Positions 29,101-42,400 of a DNA stretch of 64,000 nucleotides are shown here, one piece after another. The position numbers were made by a program, and so were the translations under genes. Location: contig JAECZO010000045.1 in the NCBI GenBank assembly GCA_019188245.1, forward strand, positions 51,001 through 115,000, in the 5' to 3' direction. Position 1 is the stretch's first letter. Each line of letters opens with the position of its first letter. Source of the stretch: Novymonas esmeraldas. Lineage: Eukaryota > Euglenozoa > Kinetoplastea > Trypanosomatida > Trypanosomatidae. The notes under the pieces are model-generated. The model did not search any database. It worked only from the letters and a program-made list of their open reading frames with translations, and was not told where the DNA came from.

Positions 29101-32100
29101 CTGGAGCACCTTCAAGAGAGTGAGCACGACCGCAATGGGCAGCGGCGGCGGCATCGCCGCCAGCGCCGCCAGCCCCGTGGCGTGTGGCTCGACCTCCGTC
29201 GCCATGGTGGGCGACGACGTGTCGTCGCCGCTCGAGGGACGCGTCAGGACACGCGTGTCGTCCTCGCGGCGGAGGTCCAGCGGCTCCGGGCACCACCCGC
29301 CCCACATCGCGCGGTCCGCCGCCGCCGCCATGCTCAGGCCGCTCGCCGACGAACGTAACCTCCAGTGCACCCGCAGGTGATGCGACGGAGCGAAGGCGTC
29401 GAACACGGTGGCGTTGGTGCGCTCCGCGCCGGCGCCGGCGCCGGCGTCGCTGCCGCGCGCTCGAGCGTTCGCCGGCGACGCTGCGTCGCGCGACATCACT
29501 GAGCGCAGCTCCGTCACCTGCGCGAGTTGGGCCGCCTGCAGCTGCTTGAACAGCGACTCACACGGGTCCATCAGTTCGGCTGTCCACTTGGCTGCCATCA
29601 ACGCCCACAGCCGGTCCTCTGCCACCGCCGACACGTGGCCGTGAAGGAGCCCCAGACACCCGAACATCGCCTCGGACTGCGGCCGCGCCACGACGTCCCA
29701 CAGCGGCACCAGCGACAGCAGCTCCGTCATGTGGCGCACGAGCTCTCGCACCAGACGCGGGAAGCCTACCGGCGCCGCCGGGTCGTCCGCGGCGGCCGCC
29801 GCCGTCCACTCGTCGCGGTCGTCCGCGCCGGTGGCGGGGTGCCTGTCGCGCGACGAGCGCCCCCCTGCAGCGCGCGCCGTGGCGGCGGCGTGGGCGATGA
29901 CGGTGTCGACGATGGTGCTGACGGGCAGCGTCCCGCTCTCCAGCGCCTCGGCAACGCTGAAGGCGTGGAGCTCCGCCGCCGTGTCCTGGCCGGGGTGGAG
30001 CGGCGATGTCCGGCTGAAGCCCGCGCCGCCGGCGGCAGTCTCATCGCCATCGGCGTCCGCCATGCCACCGCGGCCCCAGTTCTCTGCCGTCGCGCTCGCG
30101 CGCAGGCTCTGCCGCCGCGCTGCCTGGACACTGGCGGCGTCTTCCACGATGTGGGAGGCTGCTGCTGCTGCGGCGGTGGCGGCGATGCTCACGCCGTCGC
30201 CGTCCGGAGCCGCGCACACGGTGGCGAGCCCACGCAGCACGGCCTTGTACTCTGCCAGTGAGGAGACGACGTTCGCCGCACACGGCGCAGCGTCGTCGCC
30301 GTCGCCGGCGGGTGAGTGGGGCTGCAGCGGCAGCGGCTGCACCAGCTCCGCCGCCACACGCGACCAGACGAGATGGAGGACGCGCCGGCCGGGCTTGAAC
30401 TGCGACGAGGACTGCAGCAGCACCGTGAGCGCCGAGAGAACTGCGGAGAGGTCGTCGCACTCGCGTTGCCGCACCGCGAGGCGGATCGCCAGCCGCTGAC
30501 TGCTGTGCGGATCGCGGAGGAGAAGCTGCGCGCCACGCACCAGCGCCGTCGCGAGGGGCCTGTGCGCTGGGGCTGCGCCGGCGACGACGTTGTCGATGAG
30601 GCGCTGCGTCATCGAGCAGACGCGGTCGATGGCGTCTTGGCAGCGCGTGGTGAAGAAACGCTCCTGCGCGTCACGGGCGACGGCGACGCTGATGGTGGCC
30701 ACAATGCACAGCGACGCCCACAGCAGCTCCGCCTCCTCACGCTTACAGCAGGCCTGGCGCACGTCCGGTGCCAACAGCAGCATCGACTGCAGCACCGCGG
30801 ACACAGTGCGGCAGATCTCACACACCGTCGCCTCGACGACGAGCCGCACGTCGTCCTCGCCGTCGCCGTGCATCCGGTGGAGCAGCTGAAGCACCGCCTC
30901 CATGTCAGCGTCCACGAGGCACACGAGGCAGCTCATGAAGAAGCGGAACTCGCGATTGAGCTCGGTGCGCCGGTACGGCAACAGCGCCGCCTCGGTGGCG
31001 GCGTCTGCCGGACCTGTGCCGCTCGCCGCGACACGCACGTGCTGCTCCGCCGCGTAGGCGGCCCACGCCTTTACGTAGTAGAGCCCCACGTCCTGCTCGC
31101 GCGGCGGGGCGGGCAGCCCTGGAACACCGGCGGCGAGCCAGGTGCGGTCTATGGTGCCATCCGCGTGCAGCCGCGGGCCCGATGCCCCAACGACAACGTT
31201 GACGTCCCCCGCGGTGGCGGCGGTGTCCACCTCCTCCACGGCATCGAGCGCCGCCGCCGTCGCCGTCGCCGCCGTCGCCGCCGCCGCCCCGTCGCTGGCG
31301 CCGGAGTACTGCCGCGCCTCCTCCACGACGTGTGCGACGGCCTGCTTGAGCCCGAACACCGTGACGCGGTACTGGTCGCGTGTCGTGTCGCTGAGCAGCC
31401 CGCGGAGGGCGGAGCGGCGGTGGTAGCCGAGGAGGGTCTCGTTGGCGGTCGCGACCAGGTCGGAGAGGGACACGATCGCGCGCAGCACGTTCACCGGCGG
31501 CTTGCCTTCCCCACGCTGCGGCGGCGGCACCGCGCGCAGCTGCGAGAGGATGGCCGTCGTGGCCACCTCGCGCACCGGCGCCGGGACGCTGCGGTGGCGC
31601 TTCAACTCGATCCTCACCACTGTCTCTGCCATGGTGCACGCCCACGTCAGCATCGCCCACGCGCTCCGGTGGCTCAGGTACCCCACAAAGTCGAGCAGCA
31701 CCAACGGCGCCGTCGCGGTCACGTCGAGCGTCGACACGGCACTGGTCCCCAACGCAGGGGAGGACGCAGCAGCCGGCACCGCAGCAGCAGCAGCAGCAGC
31801 AGCAGCTGCAGCAGCCGTGGGCTCGGCGTGTGGGGCCGGCAGGGGCAGCGTGGCGACCTCCTCGTCGCTGAAGCGGGAGAGGTGCTCCTGCACGCGCAGG
31901 TGCTGCTCCAGGAAGCGGACGAGGAAGCCCAGCTGGTCGCTGCACGTCGGGTTCGACGCTAAGAACGGCGTCGCCGCATCGCCGGCGAGGCGTGCGACGC
32001 CCGCGACGTCGCCGTGGGCGCCCACCGCCTCGTGGGTGGCCTGCAGCTGCGCCAGCACCGAGCGCACGTCCCGCGCTGCCGCGGGGGTGTGGCTGCTGGG

Positions 32101-35100
32101 CGGGTTGCGGCCGGGGCCGTGGGGGCTGAAGCGCACCTGCGTCTCCCACGCATCGATGTACGCCGTGAGCCGCGCCACCATCACGGCAGTCACCGCGTCG
32201 GTGTGCTGCTGCAGCCCCCGCGATGACACGAGCGCCTGGCTGCTGTTGCCCAGCAACGCGAGAAGCGTGGCCTCGCCGCCACCGCGGAGCAGCTCCATGC
32301 ACTCCGCCGCGACCCCGGCGGCCTCACGTGCGATGCCGGCGAGGTCCGTGAGACTCGGCAGGGTGGCGGGAGGCAGGCCGTGATCGGGGGCGCGCTTCGG
32401 TCCGCCGCGGCCGGCGGTGCGGATGGTGTACAGGCTCACCTGCAGGAGCACCATGTTCCAGGGAGTGCGCACCACATCCACGACGGACGCGTGTGGGTTC
32501 GCCGCGTAGCGAGACACCTGCGAGAGCAGCGCCAGCGTTGACTCACACAGGGCGGCGTGGGTGGCGCTGTTGTGTGTGGAGTGCGAGCACTGGAGACCCG
32601 CCACCACTGCTGTCAACGCCGTGGGCAGCAGGTACGTGTCAGCCCACTGCACGAGGGCGGCGTGGTCGGCCCGCAGCCGCGTGTGCGCATCGAGCAGCTC
32701 TCCAAGGAAGTTGGGGTAGCAGCAGATCAGCCGCAGCGGCGCATCCTCGCGCAGAAGAGCGAGTACGCCGTCGCAGAGCTCCACCGCACCATCGCGGCTC
32801 ACCTCATGGAGCGTCGAAGCCTGGCGCAGGTGGTAGCCCTTCTGCGCGGCGTCGCTGCGGTGGCGCCACTGCCCGGCGAGCACGCTGAGGCTGCGGAGCA
32901 CCGTTGCCAGCATCACTTGCCGTGCCAAGAGAGGCAGCGGCGCGGCAGAGGAGGGGGAGGCCGTGGCCCGCAGCAGCCGCAGCATCTCGTGCGCGTTGGC
33001 CATAGTGATGTCGGCGTGCTGGCGGCAGGTGAGGTGCAGCGTCGCGAGCTCCCGGGCAGAGGCCCGCACGCACTGCACCGCCAGCTCATCCATGACCACC
33101 CAGGCACGCCGCGCTGTGTCGCCGCGGTCGGCGGTCGGGTGGCGCTGCAGCTGGAGCTGCTGCCACCTCGCCTGCATGCAGTCCCATGGAACGGTGTTGC
33201 CGCCGAGCAGGATGGCGGCGCCGATGGCAAGGATCGAGTGGAAGGAGTGACGCTGCCACGCGTGGTGCAGCGGTGCGCGTCGCCCCTCAGAGAGACTCGA
33301 TCCCGCCCCACCGGCGGCGGCGGCAGCAGCAGCAACAGCAGCAGCAGCATTTGTCGCCTTCGCTGCCGCCAGCCTCTCGATGCGCAGCAGCACCTGCGAG
33401 ACCGCCACGAGCACGTGCCGCAGAGACTCAAACAAGTGGAGGCCGAGCTGGCCCTGCGCGTCTTGGAGCACTTGGTGCACGCGCCGCAGCGCCTCCGCCG
33501 GCGCCGGTGACGCGGCCGTCGTACCAGCGTCGAGGAGCGCGGCGGTGGCGGGGGGCAGGGCGTTGCGGAGCAGCGCGGTGACGTGGCCTGCCGCTGCCCG
33601 GCGCCCCACCGCACCAGCCGCACCGGCGGCGGGGGGCAGTGCGTACAGCGCGCACCACAGCTCCTCGTGAGCGTGTGCGGTGGCCGCCCACGCCTCCTCC
33701 AGCCACTGCTCCCGTTGCATGTCGTCGACGCGGAAGGTGTGGCTGAGCAACGCGGATGCATCCGTGGACAAGACGAGGACGTCGAACACGGCACTGGTGT
33801 CGTGGCGCTCGCTAGCGACGACGGCGCGGGCGTGGCGGGACAGACTCACATCAGCACCACCAGCACCAGCAGCACCAGCAGCACCAGCACCAGCAGCACC
33901 AGCAGCGCCGCTGCCATCGTTGCTGGATGAGGCGGTGGCGGCGGGTGAGGTCGCGGTGGTGCCGCGGCGGTGGCGGTGGCCGCGCAGTTCGAAGCGTGAC
34001 CGGGCCGCGGTGCTCGCCAGTTCAGTGGGTGTCTTGTAGAAGAGCGAACGCTTGCCACGCTGGCGGCGCAGCGGCAGCGGCGCATCGCTGCTCTCCTCCG
34101 CCTCGCCATCCACACCGCTGCCGTCTGCGTGGGCCTCGTTCGTCTCCCCCGCGTCCCTCACGGCGGCTCCGTGACCTCCCGTGGCAGTGGCGGTGCCGTC
34201 GCGACCGCCAGCGCTGCTGCTGCTGCCTCCGGCCGCGTCGTTACCGCCGCTGCCCGCGTCGCCGTCGACGTCGGTGCTGCTCGGCGGAGGCGCTGCGGTG
34301 ACGCCGCTCACCATTCCAGTGTGTCGCACCACCTGTGTCTGTCGCGCGCTGCATCGTCGCTCGTACTCGCTCTGGTTGAAGCGCAGCGCGCACCGCAGGG
34401 CCGCGGCTGCGCGGCTCAGGAGCACCGCTGCCGGGGCCGCCACATCGCCGCTTGCGCTGCTGGCGAGCACGATGGACAGCTGCAGCGACTGCGTGGCGGT
34501 GTTGACCCACAGGGACAGTACCTGCAGCCACCACACGGCAGCGACGGCGCCTTCGCTGCGCACGTACGCATCCTGCTTCTCGAAGTGCATCACCACAACA
34601 TCCCACACCCGCAGCGGCGATGCGGCGGCGATGCACCGCTCGGCGCGCTCGACCGCCGCCGCACTGCCGCCACCACGACCGCCCGGCGCATCGGCGTCAG
34701 CCTGATGTGTCTTGTTGACGTCCCCGCCCGTCGCCGTGGCGGTGGTGCGAGGCGGAGCGGCGGGCTGACGTGCCTGCGGTGCGGCACCGCCGTCGCCGTC
34801 GTCCAACACAAACTGCTCCGGCGCCATCGACTCGGTGGATCGACCGCGGAGAGACTCCGGCGCCTGGGCCTCGGCTACGGCCATGTAGTGCTGGTACGGC
34901 GGCAGAAGCGTGGCGTAGGTTGGCAGCAGCGCGTGGTAGACGGCGAGCACGATCGTGAGCGCTTCTCGCTGGCCCGCCTGCGCGGCGGCGACGGCCTCCT
35001 GGAACGCGCGGCTGCCCCGCGCCGGGGGGAAGGGCAGCGTCACCGGCTCCACCCGCTGCGCCATGGCGAAGTCGATGAGCGCCGCGAGACCGCGAAGACG

Positions 35101-36335
35101 GTGCGCCGTCACCGTCTGCCCCGCCTCGTCCGTGGCGTCGCCGGCAGACCGGAGGTGGTGGAAGGAGTGCGTGCTCGTGTGCAGGTGCTCCAGCAGCGCC
35201 ACGGCGAGGAGCCATTGCACATCCACCCGAGTCGGCGCCGCGGTCGCAGGGGCGGACCGCAGCGCAGCCCAACGAAGGGCGCGCTGCGCCACACGCGCCA
35301 CCACCGCCGCCGCCGCCGCCGCACCACCGCCGCTGGCGTCCTGGCTCTCGCTGGCATCGGTGCAGAGGTGGATGAGCCACATGTGCACCAGGTGTAGCAG
35401 CTGTCCCAGCCGCTCCACCGTGTTCTGCAGCGTGTCCTCTACCGGCATGTCCTTGGGCGGTCGAGCGGTCTGCCGCCGGCGCGACCCGGCCGCGGTGGGC
35501 GCCTTGCTGAGCCCCCCCGCGGCCGCGGCGGCGTCTTGACGGCGCTGTCGCCGCATGGCCTGCAGCGCGGGGCCGTTGCTGGCACGGGACGCGTCCTCCA
35601 CCGCCTGCACCAGCGCGGCGGCGCAGCTCCGCACGGAGGCGTGGACGGCGTCGGCCGGCCCGCCGTGAATCTCTGCCGCGTGGCGCTCGCAGAGCTCGAC
35701 GAAGGAGTGCTCCAGCCACCGCAGCGTCGCCGTCTCCTCGACGACGGTGCGCTGCATCCACACCGCGCTCGCCGCTACAGGGGCACTGCGGACCGCCATG
35801 GGCGAGGCAAGGAAGGACAGCGGCATCTGCTGCTGCTGCTGCTGCTGCGGCGGCGGCGGCGGCCGTGGGTGCAGCGGGAGCGACGCCGCTGCCGGGGTCG
35901 CCGGGGCGGGTGCGCAGAGCAGTGGGGGCGACGGCGCTGCCGACACGCTGACCAGCGCGCGACGGCGCAGCGACGTGGTGTGCAGCGTGACGCCGAATGC
36001 ATTGGCGAACAGGCGAACCGCCTCCTCGGTGGACAGCGGCGCGTGCGCCGGGACGCTGCGCTCGTCTGGCGGGGCGAGCGACACAGTCCACTTGACCGGG
36101 TCCACCGTGACGGCGGGTGCACCGTTGCTGCTGCTCCCGCTGCCGCCGCTGCTCTCCTCCGCGCCGTCTGGGTGGACGCGTTGCAGAGTTTCTAAAGTGA
36201 GGTGTGGCCGACGTGCGCGGCCGTCTCGCCCTGCATCGCCCTGCAGCGCACGGTGCACCCGGAGCAGCAGACCGTGGTGTAGCTTGGTGACGTGCAGCCG
36301 CTGCTGCGCAAGGGTGCGGCCATGCTCGGCGCGCA

Positions 36336-36368
<33 letters not shown>

Positions 36369-36741
36369 CGCTGCTGCTGTCGCTGCTGCGCGGCGGAGTC
36401 GAGGCTTGCGTGCGTCCGCCGTTGCTGGCGGCGGTCACCGTGGCCGGTGCTGCCGTGGCCGCCGGCTGGGACGGGGGAGCGTCCGAGGCGGCCGCCCCCT
36501 CGCTGGGTGGCGCGACGGCGTCGGCGCCGCGGACGGTGCCTGCCGCCGTCGGTGCGTTCGGCGTGTCGGCTGCTGCGACTGTCGGCACCAACTTCTTCGC
36601 TGCGGACCCGCGACGACGCGGTGCCAGCGCGGGTCTGCTCGACACAGCCACCATCCGATGCGGCTCGCGGCGAGGCGCCGCCGCCGCTGCTGCCACGGCA
36701 GCGCCGATGAGCACGCGCTCCACCACACGATGAGGGCGCAT
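26182..36741 (-). CDS. Giant kinetoplastid hypothetical protein, 3519 residues
   Basis: This is the longest gene in the window, with a single frame of 3519 codons. The start is the ATG at 36741 (MRPHRVVERVLIGAAVAAAAAA), because the longer frame reads through a polypyrimidine tract. The Arg/Ala-rich, acid-poor N-terminus (residues 1-45) resembles a mitochondrial presequence, but that is weak evidence. Residues 60-330 are low complexity, with a Ser run and a Gln run (HPRPPPPPQQQQQQQMPLS). The rest looks mainly alpha-helical, rich in Leu and Ala, with Ala/Gly-rich loops throughout; HEAT- or ARM-like packing is possible but no repeat unit could be defined. The C-terminal 100 residues are highly basic (RFTRQQEETRRRQLEFRQRR). 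No enzymatic motif was recognised and I assign no function. Confidence 0.85.
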
Positions 36742-37092
36742 CACGGGCAACGAGAGGAAGAGCGTGGCGGATGTGTGCTGCACACACAGAAAAAGAAAAA
36801 AACCAGGAGCGCAGTTAGAGAACACGTTAGAGCCGGAGTTGCTGTTGGTGCGTCGGTCCGCACAGCCTGCCGCAGCTCACTCTCTTCCCTCCTTCCTCAC
36901 CACCACCACCACCACCCGTCTCTGCCCGCCGCGATGGCAACGATGAGGAGAGCGGGAGCGGAGACAGAGAGAGAGAGAATACAAACGCGGCGAGGACGCA
37001 ATGGCAGTCACAACGCGATCGGAGGCGACAACAACAACAAAAGAAAAGAAGAACAACCGCCACTGCAGCAGCACAGCGGGTCGTCACCGGCA

Positions 37093-37129
<37 letters not shown>

Positions 37130-38396
37130 CCACAGAGCGAGAGACACAGGTCGACACAGCACGAGGAGAGAGAGGGATGTGATTAGAGCCAACAGAATGA
37201 AAAAAACGAGACAAGTACTCTGTGATGATGACGGGAGCGGTTGTGGTGGCTCCCCTGTCCCCTCCCGCGTCGAGTGAGCGCGTGTACGGATGCGTGCACG
37301 TGCGTGCGTGCGAGCGTGGGGAGCGCAGAGGTGGACACGCGTGCTCTGTGTGATGCCACACGCGATGGTGGGTGGTGACGAGGACAAAGAGGTGACAAGA
37401 CAGCGATGCGGAGAGAGAGAAAGAGAGAGAGACAGATGATGTGAGAGAAATGAAGGAAAGTACCGTTGAGAGCGCGTGCGGATGTGTCGACACGTGCAGC
37501 GTGGTGTACATCAGCAAACACACACACACACACACACACACAAACACGCGGAGGAGGGGAGAGTGCCGCTGCACACATCTGCCGATCCACCGACGACGGC
37601 AACCCTCACTCCTCCTCCCCCGGCCAAGAGAGAGAGAGAGAGAGACGGGAACATCGGCAGAAGAAGTGGCACAGAGGCGACAGTGCAAACGCGTTCGTTC
37701 TTTTCTTTTTTTTTTTTTTTTAAAGAAGAGAGTGAGTGAGCTTAACTGTCATCTTCTCTGGAGAGAGAGAGGGGGGTTCTTCGTCTTCTTATGCATTCAC
37801 GTTACGCGAGTGTGGACGTCAGCCGCGACAGACCGCTCGAGCGGCCGTCGGCCCAACATCTCCTCCCACCCCTCCCCTCCTCTGCCACCTCTGCCTCCTC
37901 GGAGACTGTCGTCACGGCGGACAGAGGGTAGGGTGAGAGGGGTGGTGAGGTGGAGACATGGTGTGTGTGTGTGTGTGTGTGTGTGCATGATGGGAGTGGA
38001 GAGGTGGGGGCAGGAAACAGATCCCCAGAGAGAGAGAGAGCGCATGCTTGTGCTTGTGCGCCTCTGCTCTCCACGTGGACACATGCGAGTAGCAGCACGG
38101 ATCGAGGGTGGACGACACACACACACCCGCACGCGTGCGCCGTTCGCACCACCTCCTCCCACAGTCACCACACTTACAGATAAACAAACAGAGACAACCA
38201 CAAAAGTGCGATTAAAAAAAAAAAAAGAAAGAAGGACAAACACACACACACACACATCTTCACACACACACAGACATCTTCACACCTTCTGCTGTCTCGG
38301 CTCCTCCACCAAACAAACCCAACCCAACCAACAAACACACGAGACACAGCCGCACACGCGGGTGGCAACACCACGCACGTTGCTGCCGTGCTGCAC
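36742..38396. other. Intergenic region downstream of the Pol I subunit gene
   Basis: It contains an (AC)17 run (37094-37128), a second (CA)n at about 37518-37541, a T16 run (37706-37721) and (TG)n at 37963-37985. No gene is supported. Confidence 0.75.
36778..36803 (-). promoter_or_regulatory. Probable spliced-leader acceptor for the 3519-residue protein gene
   Basis: A minus-strand tract of Ts interrupted by one C (plus 36787-36800) is followed by the first AG at plus 36778-36779. This gives a 36-nt leader to the ATG at 36741. Confidence 0.55.
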
Positions 38397-39466
38397 TCAT
38401 GCGAGGTTTCGCTCGATCACATCGCGCAGCATCTGCGGATCCTGGCCCACCTTGACGCATGCCGTGCCCACGCGGGGCCGCTCGCCGACCATGATGGCGG
38501 AGCTGATCGAGGTCAGCTCATCCCCGACGCCGCGGGTGACGGCGGTGTGCAGGAAGCGCTTCGACGACGCAAAGGTCATCTGGAACAGCGGGCTGGCGCT
38601 GTGGGAGATGACGCCGGTGAAGTTGTAATTCTCCCAGACGCCGCGGTGCGTCGCGGCGTCGGCGATGAGCGTCAGGTGGTGGTAGTCGACCGAGTAGCGC
38701 TTGAAGAGCTTCTCCAGCTCGTCGACGAGCGCCTTGTAGCCGCTCTCGATCCCGCACGAGACGCACATGTCGCGTATGTCCGTCGACCGCGCCTTGTGCA
38801 CCTTGATGGCGCGAGCGCGCACGGTGAAGAGGGCCAGGAACGCCGTGACGCTGCGGATCGTCGCGGAGCTGCCCTGGAAGACCAGCTCACCGCACGTGGG
38901 GTCCTCCGCCTTGCGTGTGTAGGAGACGCTGTCGTACTGCGTGAGCCACGAGGGGAACGTCTGCGCCGCCAGCGCACGCTCCAGCACGTCTGGTACGACG
39001 GCCACAACGTGGTCCGTGGTGCGGATGGACACGTTCACGACGAAGAAGTCATCCGGCAGCGGCACGACACCGTCGCCGGTGGCCGCCTCGCGCAGAAGCG
39101 GCACGATCTCCACATGATACTTCTTGCTCCCGTACACGGCGTGCACGGTGGGGAAGCAGTCGTAGCTCGCACGGCCGGTGGCGGCAGCAGCAGCAGCAGC
39201 AGCGGCAGCGGCAGCGGCAGCAGAAGAAGTAGCCCCGTCGCCGTTCATGGCACCGTGGTTGGAGCTCTCCCAGAGCCGCCCACTGCTGCCCTCCCGGTCC
39301 TCGTCTTCCTCTGCGTTCACCTTCGCCACGCCACGCCGGGCGGCGGTCTTGGCGCTGCTGCTCGTGGGCGTCCGCTGCGCACGACGGCGCCGCGTGCCGT
39401 CCGCCGCCGCCTCCTCCTCATCATCACTGCCGTCTCCGCTGCCGCCGTCGCTGCCGCTGTCGCTGC

Positions 39467-39499
<33 letters not shown>

Positions 39500-42400
39500 T
39501 GCCGCTCCGCGGCTCCGCCATGATGTCGTCACGCCCGAGCTCGCTCCCGGCGGCGGATGGCGCGGCCGCGGCGCCGAACGCTGGGGTGTGCATCTGCGTC
39601 GAGCCCCCGTCGAGGTCCTCCTCACCGTCCTCGTCGCTCATGTCACCACCACGCCTGCCCCCGGCAGCGGCGCCGCCGGTGTCGTCCCCCTGAGCCGTTG
39701 GATCTTGCGTGGCGGTCCGCATCGGCCCGCCGGCGCCGCCGTCGCCCTCGTCCCTCGCCCGCCCACGCAGCGCCGACACCACGTGCCGCGCGAGGTTCTT
39801 CAAGGCCTGCATGAAGGACTGCAGGTGCTCCGTGTTGGACATGCACATGGCCTGCCGCTTCTGCGCGAGGAGCGACTTGGAGAAGAGAAGCGCCACCGTC
39901 AGGTGCGTGCCCTCGGCGCTGCGGGTGACGTGGTAGTGGTACCCGTGCGCTGCCGCGCCGCCCTCCGTGACCGGGGCGCGCGCGAGGCAGTCGACGAGCC
40001 GCGTGGCGACGCCGGCGTTCAGGACGCGCGCGATCGCCTCCTCGTCCGCCGCCGCCGCCTTCTCGACCGGCACGACAATGGCCACCTTCTGCACCGAGGC
40101 GTAGATGAGCAGCTCGCGCAGGCGCGGGATGCCCTCCGTCACGTGCGTCACGGTCGACCCCGCGCTGTGGAAGGTGTTGAGCGTCATCTGCGTCGAGGGC
40201 TCGCCGGCGGCCTGCGCGGCCAGCAGGCCGACCGGCTCGCCAGCGTCGCAGTAGGCCCGCACGCGCCGCCGCGCCGTCAGCTCCGTCAGGACATCGCGGT
40301 AGTAGCGGATGCTCTCCTCGCGCTTCTCGCGCAGCTTCTCGCCGAGCACACCGTTCTTCGACCAGCGCACCACCTGCCCGACCTTCTTGAAGAGCGGGTA
40401 CTGCGCCTTGGTCTCGAGGTAGGCGCTGAGGCTCGCTTGGTAGGGTGGCGGGAGCGGGTCGCGCTGCGCCTCCGCCTCCAGCAGCGCGCGCTGCGCCGCC
40501 CGCATCGCCGCCGCGGCGTCGTTGCCGCGCTCGCGCTTGCCCTGGCTGTTGCGTGACGCGGCCTCCTCCGCGGCCTCCTCCGCCGTGGCGACGCCGGTGT
40601 TCACGTTCATCTTGCGCCCGAGGTCGAGGCAGTTGTCCTTCACCACCTCCCACGCCTGCAGCGAGGACGTGCGCATGGGGTCGAGGCCGTCGCCGCCGTA
40701 GAGGAACTGGACGACGCTGCCGTTGGCGTCGCGGACGGAGTGGTCCCACTGCACGACGAGGCTCTCGAGGCCCTTGATGAGGCAGCGCTGCAGGTGGCCG
40801 GAGCGCGACGTCTTCACTGCCGTGTCGATGAGCCCGTCGCGGCCGGCCATGGCGTGGATCGTGTACTCGGCCGGCCGGATGCCGGAGGTGAAGCGGCCCA
40901 TCGCGTAGCCGAGTGATCGAGCGCGCTTCTCCCCTACGAAGAAGGGCGGCAGCGTCTTGCCAGAGTTCATGCGCCGCACCCGCCGGCCGTCGAAGAGCTG
41001 CTGGCCGAGGCCGAGCGACATCTGGATCGTGTTCGTGTTGCTGCCCTTGGCGCCGGACATGGTCATGGTGAGCAGCTGGTTCCGCGGGAAGGGACGCAGC
41101 ATGCGGCCGGGCACGAACTCCTTCTGCAGGTTCGTGGCCATGCTCATGATCACCGGCATCACCGTCGCCTCATCGTCGGGGAGGTGCAGCGGGGCGTCGT
41201 CCAGCTCGCGCAGCAGCGCCGTCCGCCGCTCCTCCTGCTGCAGCACCATGTCGTCCATGCCGATGGAGAAGCCCTCGCGCTGCAGGCTCATGGTCAAGAC
41301 GCGGCCGAGGGCGCCGAACAGCTCGCCCACCATGTGAGGGCCATACACTTCGTGGATGACGTGGACGACAGAGAGGTTGCCCGAGCCCAACTGGTTCTTG
41401 CACAGGATACCCGTGATGAGCTCGCTCTCGAAGAACTGCACGTGGTCGTCCTCCATGCACTTGCGCGAGATGGTCACAAGCTCGCCGGTGGCGGGGTCGG
41501 TGGTGGTGTAGGTGCTCGGCTGGATGAGCGATGTGCCATGCATGCTGACGCCGTGGCTCGCGCGTGCGCCGCAGCGGCTCTCGACGACGCCAGTGACGTA
41601 GTGCACCACCACCGAGATGAGCTGCTTGCCCGTCCACAGCGGGCGTGGCAGCAGCACCGCCGGCACGGGGATCAGCTCCGTGAGCGTGGCGTGGGCGCTG
41701 AGGGGGTTGCCATGCTTCTGCATGTAGGGGGCGATGCCGTTGTAGACGAGCTGCACGAAGGTGTGGTGCGTGAGGAACTTGTCGCGCAGGGTGAGCAGCA
41801 CACCGGCGACGACGTGGTCCTGGATGAAGCCGCGGATCGGCTTGCCGGCGGTGGGGACGAGGTAGTTGAGGTTGGCGTCCATCAGGCACTCGAGCTCCGC
41901 CTTCGCCTCGAGGCTCTGCACGACGTGCACGTTCATCTCATCTCCGTCAAAGTCCGCGTTGTAGGAGCTGCCGTTCACGTAGTGGAAGCGCAGCGTCTTG
42001 AGCCCCGACAGCACCTTGGCCCGGTACGCCATCATGGACACCTTGTGCAGCGTCGGCTGGCGGTTGAAGATGAGCCGGTCGCCATCTAGAACGTGGCGGT
42101 GCACCGTGAGGGACCCCGTCTGCGCCATCGCGAAGTACTTCATCGCGTGCTGGCGCCGAATGAGCTCGGGCACGTGCAGGTCGATGAAGCGCGTCTCGCC
42201 GCTCGCCAGCCCGATCTCGAGGTGCGTCGCGCCGGGGTACACATCAGGGCCGTTCATGACGCAGCGCTTCAGGAAGAGTGTGCGGGCCGGGGCGTAGGCG
42301 CTCACGAGCTCGGGGAAGGTGAGGGCGCGGGCGAAGGGGCGGGGCAGCAGCACCTCGTTCGGCTCCACGAGGTAGTCCGGCGAGATGACGCTGCGGCACG

